From: Zea mays
Taxonomy: Eukaryota > Streptophyta > Magnoliopsida > Poales > Poaceae
Assembly: GCF_902167145.1 (NCBI RefSeq)
Contig: NC_050098.1
Location: forward strand, 133,002,207-133,066,206
DNA: 64,000 bases
Direction of reading: 5' to 3'
In this document: positions 57,088-64,000 of the stretch, piece after piece
Position numbering within the stretch: position 1 is the stretch's first letter
Layout of the letters: each line of letters begins with the position of its first letter
Position numbers and translations under genes: made by a program
Notes under the pieces: generated by a model
Told to the model about the DNA's origin: nothing
What the model saw: only the letters and a program-made list of their open reading frames with translations
Database searches by the model: none

Positions 57088-57531
57088 ATGAAACGCTTGC
57101 TCAAAATGATGACCTCAAGACCATTAGAGCTTCTACATATGGATCTCTTTGGGCTTGTTTCTTATCTTAGCATCGAGGGAAGTAAGCATGGTCTCGTTAT
57201 TGTTGATAACTATTCCCGCTTCACATGGATATTATTTTTGCAAGATAGATCTAAAACCCAAGGAACCCTCAAGTGTTTCCTAAGGAAGACTCAAAATGAG
57301 TTTGAACTAAATGTGAAGAAGATAAGGAGTGATAATGGTTATGAGTTTAAGAAACTAAGTGGATCGGAAGAATACCTTGAGCTGGAAGGCATCAAGCATG
57401 AGTTCTCTGCTCCCTATACTCTACAACAAAATGGCATAGTAGAGAGGAAGAACATGATGCTCATCGACATGGCAAGAACTATGATAGGAGAATACAAGAC
57501 GTTGGACCCAAATTATGACGATTTTTTTTAA
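57088..57531 (+). pseudogene. pol: Element G: integrase core fragment fused to gag remnant
   Basis: After a short Gag-like start the frame jumps into integrase at about 57106 ([14 protein letters not shown]), with the DDE residues in HMDLFG, IRSDNGYEF and IVERKN. Protease and the integrase zinc finger are deleted and everything after the Glu region (IGEYKTLDP) is lost at about 57510, where unrelated AT-rich DNA begins. Confidence 0.9.
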
Positions 57532-58728
57532 ATGCTCTCCTACCCAGCAAAATTCGTTCAAATTTCGATGAATTTTGTTTCAAATATAAAAACGAGAAAA
57601 ATGATAAACTAGATGTTTTCTGAGTGAGTATTTGGGTATATCTCAAGTTGAAATTTAAGTGTATTGTTAACCCGTGTTGGCCCCAGCGCTTGCACACGGG
57701 CGAGAGACCATGTTTTTCGATTAAAATCCGTTGATTTCTCGGTAGATTTCACTATGAAACTTTGATTTGTCTCTTATTTTTCTTATATTTAGGTCCAATT
57801 TATTCATTGTAAACAAGAAAAAGTCCAAATTACCCCTCACCTATAGACAATGTTTATATAACCCCCTATAGTATTTTAATGCATTTTACCCCTCCACTAT
57901 TTTGAGTTGGTTCAATTTACCCATTAATAAAATTTGTATTTTTATTTTTTATATAGAAACTAAGTTTTCAGTTCAAATTTTGTTGTTTAGTAGCTAATGA
58001 TATAATTTAGCTTAAAAATATATCATGCTTTTTATAATTATTTTGATAGGTTAGGAATCAAGTAAGATAATAACTTTAATGGTACAAAACTAAATATGAA
58101 ATAATGATGAAACATTTCTAACATATTTTATAACATAATTTTTGACATCGTGAGTCATCAGAAAATATAAACTTCAAATTCAACTTATATGTGAAAAACA
58201 AAAAACAAAACTCCCTCCAATAAGAGTTATGTTTTTCAACAGTTGTCAGACATCTATGTATATCTAATGGCTGCCATATAAGCCGTCAGAATATAAGCCG
58301 TCAGAAGTTAGTTTGCCATAAAAAAATTGCCCTATTTCTTATGGTGTATATTTGAAGACTCATTCTCTCTCTGGCAGTGATTTTTTTTCATGCATATTTG
58401 GGTTTTTCGGTACCACCAAACCCTAAAAAACAACACTAAATTAAGGGTTAAATATGACCTCGTGGAACACATGGATATAGATAGGATAAGGCTACTATAT
58501 ATGTAATCCAAAAGTAGGTATATATTAAGAGAATTTATTTGCCGTCCAAACTAATTAATGACAGCTAAACAATGATGCTAGTACTATGGCTCCTGCCATG
58601 GCCTATACTACAAAAATTCCGAAGTGTTGTTTTCTTTATTTGTGTCGTCATAGGTGACCATTACTCGCATAGTTAAGTAAGTTCCAGCTGCCAGCCTAGT
58701 TGTGGATGGTAACATCGGTTTTTTCCTA
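57532..58728. other. AT-rich sequence of unknown origin, no gene seen
   Basis: No ORF above 72 codons. It includes a CCCGTGTTGGCCCCAGCG-type GC island near 57671 in otherwise AT-rich DNA and a local direct repeat ATAAGCCGTCAGAA (58278-58312). It could be low-copy intergenic DNA or an old unrecognised repeat. Confidence 0.5.
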
Positions 58729-59137
58729 GGCTGGCTCCAACAAGGTCCCCTAAAGGGTTCTCTACCTTAAATATAGAGGACCAAACGGTCATCTACGCTC
58801 TCCAGCAACGTCCTCTAAACGGTCCTTTAAATTTAGAGGACGCTGCTGGATTCTCTATATATAGAGTTTCTCTAAACGATCCTCTATTCATTTGACTACT
58901 TTAAATAACCGGTTTAGTAAAACTAAAATATGTACAATATATTTGAGAGTATGATAAACACGTATGTACAAAAAAATAAAATTAAAAAATGTCTTTAATA
59001 TGGGTATTTCAGTATAAAGAACGTGATTTAGAGGACGTTGTTGGAGAGAAATGAGATATAGAGGATAAAATCTTTTAGAGGAGACTGTAAAGGACAGATA
59101 TAGAGGATGAATATAGAGGACGTTGCTGGAGACAGCC
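58729..59137. mobile_element. MITE, PIF/Harbinger (Tourist-like), about 409 bp
   Basis: Left end GGCTGGCTCCAACAAGG, right end (minus) GGCTGTCTCCAGCAACG; flanks CTA (58726-58728) and TTA (59138-59140) fit a TWA-type TSD with one change. Many internal TATAGAGGAC motifs in both orientations form subterminal inverted repeats. No ORF. Confidence 0.8.
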
Positions 59138-59250
59138 TTAGCTAGTTAGTTTAATACAATCATTGAGGTTAGGTAGACTACACAAATACTAGACGGAGAC
59201 ACTTCCAATTGCATATGATTTACAACGTGGATATATACATGTCGCTATTA

Positions 59251-59684
59251 GGCTGTCTCCAATCATTCCCCCTCTTAAATCCCTCTATTCATACTTTCTA
59301 TTCATATTTAAATATTCCCTCAACTATTCTTCCCCTTATTTCATCTCCTCTCCAATCATTCCCCCTATTCAGCTCCTTCTTTACCTTTTAACTGAGCTAT
59401 TTGACCTTTTTACATCCTTTTTTGGAGTTTTAAAAAATACTAACATATTTGTAGTACCGTAATACACATTGTTATCTACTAATTAAACTCGAAAATGATT
59501 AATTCCATAATTATTATAGTTGATTAGTGGAGAGGGGGAGATTAGAGCTCCCCTCTCCATAGAGGAAAATCTTCTCTCACCCCGTGAGAGGGCAGTCGAT
59601 GGGGCGTCGTTGGAACGACTGGGGGGTGTCCGCGCCCTCCATTCTGTCAGGGGGAGGTACCGAGGGGCACCATTGGAGTCCACC
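59251..59684. mobile_element. MITE, PIF/Harbinger type, about 434 bp
   Basis: TSD TTA (59248-59250; 59685-59687). Left GGCTGTCTCCAATCATTCC, right (minus) GGTGGACTCCAATGGTGCC. The left half is CT-rich, the right half contains a GC-rich block (59570-59660). Confidence 0.75.
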
Positions 59685-59687
59685 TTA

Positions 59688-59837
59688 GGAACATAAGCTT
59701 ATGTCGTTGTCACCACGTGGCACAACAAATTCTTTAGATTCAACGTGCGCAAGTCTTTTCCTTGTCCCATGACGCCCGCCCTGCAAGGTATATATTCAAC
59801 CAAGCAAGCCGTCCACACACAAGATACAGACCCACCA
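59688..59837. other. Short interval between MITEs with TATA-like motif
   Basis: AAGGTATATATTCAACC at 59785-59801 resembles a plant core promoter followed by a leader-like sequence, but the next sequence is a MITE and no coding region follows. Confidence 0.3.
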
Positions 59838-60030
59838 GGTGCTGTTTGGTTCAAAAAATGTAACGTAAATGGTAATGGTAATGGTTTCGGCTCGATTACT
59901 GGCGGTAACAAATTTGAATAGGCTGGTATCAAATTTTAGTGTGGTATGTTATTACGGTTGGACTAAAACAAACATGATTTAACGTTATCCGTTACCTATT
60001 ACGTTACAAATATATAAACCAAACGGCACC
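59838..60030. mobile_element. MITE, about 193 bp, GGTGCYGTTTGGTT ends
   Basis: Left GGTGCTGTTTGGTT, right (minus) GGTGCCGTTTGGTT, with GTAACGTAA-type sequence inside both ends. Flanks CCA and CTA are a possible diverged 3-bp TSD. Tourist-like by end sequence. Confidence 0.75.
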
Positions 60031-60153
60031 CTAATTCATGTGGATATATTGGTGTGTATTGGAATGGATTAAGATGGATTTTGACTTGCTATGGATTTAA
60101 ACCGACTCAATACCATCTAACCCACATGGATTAAAGTTGAAACGAACAAGCCC
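60031..60153. mobile_element. Probable truncated MITE ending GAACAAGCCC
   Basis: The right end (minus) GGGCTTGTTCGTTTC is a common grass MITE tip and is followed by TAA. An internal inverted repeat pairs ATTCATGTGG (60033) with CCACATGGATTAAAG (60122). The left tip is missing, perhaps displaced by the neighbouring 193-bp MITE. Confidence 0.5.
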
Positions 60154-60169
60154 TAATGGACTCCATAAC

Positions 60170-61323
60170 TGAAAGTCGCATAAAGGGGGGTGAATAGGCA
60201 AATCTGAAATTTATAAACTTTAAGCACAACTACAAGCTGGGGTTAGCGTTAGAAATAAAGTCGAGTCCGAAAAAGAGGGCAAAAACAAATCAACCAAGAA
60301 AATAGAGCGGATGACACGGTGATTTATTTTACCGAGGTTCGGTTCTTGCAAACCTACTCCCCGTTGAGGTGGTCACAAAGACCGGGTCTCTTTCAACCCT
60401 TTCCCTCTCTTAAACGGTCACTTAGACCGAGTGAGCTTCTCTTCTCAATCAATTGGGACACTTAGTCCCCACAAGGACCACCACACAATTGGTGTCTCTT
60501 GCTTTGATTACAAATGTCTTGGGAACAAGAAATAGGGAAGAAGAAAAGCGATCCAAGCGCAAGAGCTCAAAGAACACGGGCAAAACTCTCTCTTCTAGTC
60601 ACTAATTTCTTTGAGTGGAATTGGGACTTGTAGAGACTTTGATTCAATCTAATTGTGTCTTGTATTGAATGCACTAGCTCTGTATTGAATGTGTTGGCTG
60701 AAAACTTGGATGCCTTGAAGTGTGGTGGTTGGGGGGGTATTTATAGCCCCAACCACCAAAGTGGCCGTTGGGGAGGCTGTCCGTCGACGGGCGCACCGGA
60801 CACTGTTCGGTGCGCCAGCCACGTCACCCAACCGTTAGGGTTCGACCGTTGGAGCTTCTGACAGCTGGGCCACCGGACAGTCAGGTGGTGCACCGGACAG
60901 GTACTGTTCACTGTCTGGTGCGCCTTCTGGCGCCTGCTCTGACTCTGCGCGCGCTATCCGCGCACTGTAGCTTCACTGTTCACTTTTGCAGACGATCGTT
61001 GGCAGTGATAGTTGTTGCTCCGTATGGCACACCGGATAGTCTGATGAATTATAGTAGAGTGGCTCCCCAAATTCCCGAAACTGAGCAGTCCAGAGTGGAT
61101 TTCCCTGGTGCACCGGACAGTCCGATGCGCCAGACCAGGACAGCCTTCGGTTGGTTTTGCTCTTTTTCATTTGACCCTTTCTTAGACTTTTTATTGGTTT
61201 GTGTTGAACCTTTGGCACCTGTAGAACTTATAATCTAGAGCAAACTGGTTAGTCCAATTATTTGTGTTGGGCAATTCAACCACCAAATCATTTAGGAAAA
61301 GGTTTGACCCTATTTCCCTTTCA
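60170..61323 (-). repeat. Element H 3' LTR
   Basis: 1,154 bp, plus-strand start TGAAAGTCGCATAAAGG, end TTTCCCTTTCA. Degenerate CACCGGACAG/CTGTTCGGTG sites lie at 60794-61125. Confidence 0.88.
60738..60745 (-). promoter_or_regulatory. TATA box of element H 3' LTR
   Basis: Minus-strand TATAAATA in the same GGTTGGGGC context (other strand) as in C. Confidence 0.75.
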
Positions 61324-62119
61324 ATCTCCCCCTTTTTGGTGATTGATGCCAACACAAACCAAAGCAAATATGTAAGTGCAGAGTTGAACTAGTTTGCATA
61401 AGGTAAGTGCAAAGGTTGCTTGGAATTAAACCAATTTACATTTCATAAGATATGCATGGATTGCTTTCTTCATTTTAACATTTTGGACCACGCTTGCACC
61501 ACTTGTTTTGTTTTTGCAAATGTTTTGGAGATTCCTCTTGCAAATAGTCAAAGGTATATGAATACGATTTCGAGAAGCATTTTCAAGATTTGAAATTTTC
61601 TCCCCCTGTTTCAAATGTTTTTCCTTTGACTAAACAAAACTCCCCGTAGATGAAATTCTCCTCTTAGTGTTCAAGAGGGTTTTTAGATATTAATTTTGAA
61701 ATAGGTCATACCAATTTGAAATTATATAAAAAATAAGATACCAATTGAAAAACTTCTTTAAACATTTTTTTTGAAATTGGTGGTGGTGTGGTCCTTTTGC
61801 TTTGGGCTAATACTTTCTCCCCCTTTGGCATGAATTGCCAAAACGGATACTTTGAGAGTGAAATATGAGCCCTTTTTGAAACTCTCTCCCCCTTTGGCAA
61901 ACAATATATGAGTGAAGATTATACCAAAGTGGAGAGCGGTGCGGAGTGACGGCGAAGGATAAATAATACGATGGAGTGGAGTGGAAGCCTTGTCTGCACT
62001 GAGGACTCCATTTCCCTTTCAATCTATGACTTAGCATGAAATACACTTGAAAACCGCATTAGTCATAGCACATGAAAGAGATATGATCAAAGGTACATAA
62101 ATGAGCTATGTGTGCAAAG
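61324..62119 (-). other. Multi-polypurine region of element H
   Basis: True PPT complement ATCTCCCCCTTTTTGG at 61324-61339; further CTCCCCCT runs near 61601, 61817 and 61889 mirror those of C. No gene; ORFs here are shadows of the purine runs. Confidence 0.85.
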
Positions 62120-63591
62120 TATCAATCAAAGTTCCTAGAATCAAGAATGTTTAGCTCATGTCTAAGTTTGGTAAAAGTTTTCTCATCTAGTGGCTTGGTA
62201 AAGATATCGGCTAATTGTGCTTTCGTGCTAACATAAGCAATCTCGATATCCCCCCTTTGTTGGTGATCCCTCAAAAAGTCATACCGAATGGCTATATGTT
62301 CTTACACCCTGCCCAATCAGCATCTGAATAACCTATCAAATCAAAAGTGGATCCCTTGGGGTACCAAAGACCAAACTTAGGTGAATGAACTAAATATCTC
62401 AAGATTCTTTTCACGGCCCTAAGGTGAACTTCCTTAGGATCGGCTTAGAATCTTGCACACATGCATACGGAAAGCATAATATCTGGTCGAGATGCACATA
62501 AATAGAGTAAGGATCCTATCATCGACCGGTATACCTTTTGATCTACAGATTTACCTCACATGTCGAGGTCGAGATGCCCATTGGTTCCCATGGGTGTCTT
62601 GATGGATTTGGCATCCTACACCCCAAACTTGGTGAGTATGTCTTGAATGTACTTTGTTTGGCTGATGAAGGTGCCCTCTTGGAGTTGCTTCACTTGAAAT
62701 CCTAGGAAGTATTTCAACTCCCCCATCATAGACATCTCGAATTTTTGTACCATTATCCTACTAAACTCTTCACAAGTAGATTTGTTAGTAGACCCAAATA
62801 TGATATCATCAACATAAATTTGGCATACAAACAAATCATTTGCAATGGTTTTAGTAAAAAGAGTAGGATCGGCTTTGCCGACTTTGAAGCCATTAGTGAT
62901 AAGGAAATCTCTTAGGCATTCATACCATGCTCTTGGGGCTTGCTTGAGCCCATAAAGCGCCTTAGAGAGTTTATACACATGGTTAGGGTACTCACTATCT
63001 TCAAAGCCGGGAGGTTGCTCAACATAGACCTCCTCCTTGATTGGTCCATTGAGGAAGGCACTCTTCACGTCCATTTGATAGAGCTTAAAGCCATGGTAAG
63101 TAGCATAGGCAAGTAAAATGCGAATTGACTCAAGCCTAGCTACGGGTGCATAGGTTTCACCGAAATCCAAACCTTCAACTTGTGAATATCTCTTGGCCAC
63201 AAGTCGGGCTTTGTTCCTTGTCACCACACCATGCTCATCATGTTTGTTGCGGAAGATCCACTTGGTTCCTACAACATTTTGGTTAGTACGTGGAACTAAA
63301 TGCCATACCTCATTCCTCGTGAAGTTGTTGAGTTCCTCTTGCATTGCCAACACCCAATCTGAATCCCTTAATGTGTCTTCCACCATGTATGGCTTAATAG
63401 AAGACACAAAGGAGTAATGTTCACAAAAATGAGCAACACGAGATCGAGTGGTTACCCCCTTATGAATATCGCCGAGGATGGTGTTCACGGGGTGATCTCG
63501 TTGTATTGTTTGGTGGACTCTTGGGTGTGGCGGTCTTGGACCTCATTATCTTCCTTGTCTTGATCATTAGCATCTCCCCCTTGATCATTGT
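62120..63591 (-). pseudogene. pol: Element H pol remnant (RT and partly deleted RNase H)
   Basis: Reading minus from 63591: end of the acidic linker, then a 290-codon open RT stretch (63488-62616) with [35 protein letters not shown] and catalytic [10 protein letters not shown] stop near 62616 ends it; RNase H continues broken (KSVDQKVYRSMIGSLLY, GYSDADWAGC) and then lacks the whole middle of the domain before resuming near the HQQRGDI-like C-terminal part. The RT part is close to that of C. Integrase and Gag, if present, lie beyond the window. Confidence 0.88.
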
Positions 63592-64000
63592 TGTTGGGGA
63601 CTTGTTCTCAAATGCTATGAATTAAGAACAAGGCAACACAAAATGTTAAAGGTTAAAGCCCTTCGTCCCTCGAAGCATTATTTCCCTTAGGACATAATGA
63701 TCCTCAGACGAAGGTCATGAAGGTCATACCTTCATGATTGCAGTGAATGTTAAAATAGAAGAAGAAACATATGACATGAAAAATAACACAAATAATTATA
63801 TCATATTATTCATTCTTCATTATGTAATCATGGAAAGATAAGAACAATATTGAATTACAAAAAGTACCTTCGGCTTGATAGAAGGCAAAAGAGTACAAGT
63901 GTGACACACGAGCGAATACAAATCAGCGTGAATAGTACGGGGGTACTGTTCATCTATTTATAGGCACGGGACATAGCCCGTGTAAAATTACATCCATGCC
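63592..64000 (-). repeat. Element I: zeon/cinful-type LTR, cut by window end
   Basis: Starts TGTTGGGGACTTGTTCTC like the LTRs of F and covers about 409 of the expected 658 bp; it differs from F at many positions (for example AAAGCCCTTCGTCCC), so it is a separate, more diverged copy. Candidate TSD ATTGT (63587-63591). Could be a complete element or a solo LTR. Confidence 0.88.
63955..63962 (-). promoter_or_regulatory. TATA box of element I LTR
   Basis: Minus-strand TATAAATA at the position equivalent to that in F. Confidence 0.65.

Larger units (their letters stand above)
60170..64000 (-). mobile_element. Element H: Sirevirus Ty1/copia retrotransposon, minus strand, runs off the window
   Basis: The 3' LTR (60170-61323), multi-polypurine region and pol (RNase H and RT parts) are visible. 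Interrupted at 63592 by element I. Left flank ATAAC (60165-60169) is the candidate TSD; its partner is outside. Its palindromes are more decayed than those of C or E, so it is probably older. Confidence 0.88.

Noticed and set aside
1..64000. tRNA, rRNA, organelle insertions or a host protein-coding gene
   Set aside because: No cloverleaf-like sequence, rRNA motif or non-transposon protein domain was recognised on either strand; tRNA-like matches were only the 11-12-base primer-binding sites.
1..64000. A novel multi-gene biological system
   Set aside because: Every open frame with recognisable domains belongs to a known type of transposable element; the unusual features are rearrangements and element architectures, not a new gene cluster.

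Overview
The window is a deeply nested stack of grass transposable elements, and I see no ordinary host gene. The element mix points to maize (Zea mays) or a very close relative. It includes Sirevirus-type Ty1/copia elements with CACCGGACWGTCCGGTG palindromes in their LTRs and several polypurine runs before the 3' LTR, a cinful-zeon-type gypsy element carrying gag plus an antisense gene, gypsy LTRs beginning TGTAACACC, and PIF/Harbinger MITEs. Family names are from memory of plant repeats; boundaries, target-site duplications (TSDs) and reading frames are read from the sequence.

Layout, from oldest host to youngest guest. A broken Sirevirus gag-integrase relic (element G, + strand) lies at 51262-51428 and 56067-57531. 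Two chromovirus-like gypsy insertions split its gag: element 1 (+ strand, 5' end outside the window, 3' end at 51261) and D, a 4.6-kb solo LTR of a related family (- strand, 51429-56066). Element 1 contributes a decayed pol (2-2489) and a 3' LTR of about 4.0 kb, now cut into four pieces by three insertions: a PIF/Harbinger DNA transposon (about 4425-10553), gypsy element A (11160-31927, TSD AGTAC) and gypsy element B (32546-50229, TSD CATGT/CATGC).

Element A (- strand, Tat-like) was itself hit twice. A hAT element of about 0.8 kb without transposase (13511-21774, TSD CCCACCGT) contains a zeon-like element F (13780-21212, TSD AAGGT). A gag-only Sirevirus E (24995-31205, TSD GGGCG) sits in A's 5' LTR. 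Element B (- strand) was hit by Sirevirus C (37569-47030, TSD CATAG). B also carries a duplicated 3.3-kb LTR together with 216 bp of sequence flanking B, which looks like the product of a break-repair event.

Right of 57531 there is about 1.2 kb of AT-rich sequence I do not recognise, then a cluster of PIF/Harbinger-type MITEs (58729-60153), then another minus-strand Sirevirus, H (60170 to the window end), interrupted at 63592 by a second zeon-like LTR (I).

Coding capacity: apparently intact reading frames are the Harbinger transposase (three exons), its Myb/SANT-like partner (two exons), the 701-aa Gag of E and the 899-aa Gag of C. All pol genes are broken. The most unusual items are the LTR-plus-flank duplication in B, the spliced antisense gene with its own TATA box in F, and the gag-only but very young element E. 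I found no sign of a previously undescribed non-transposon system.
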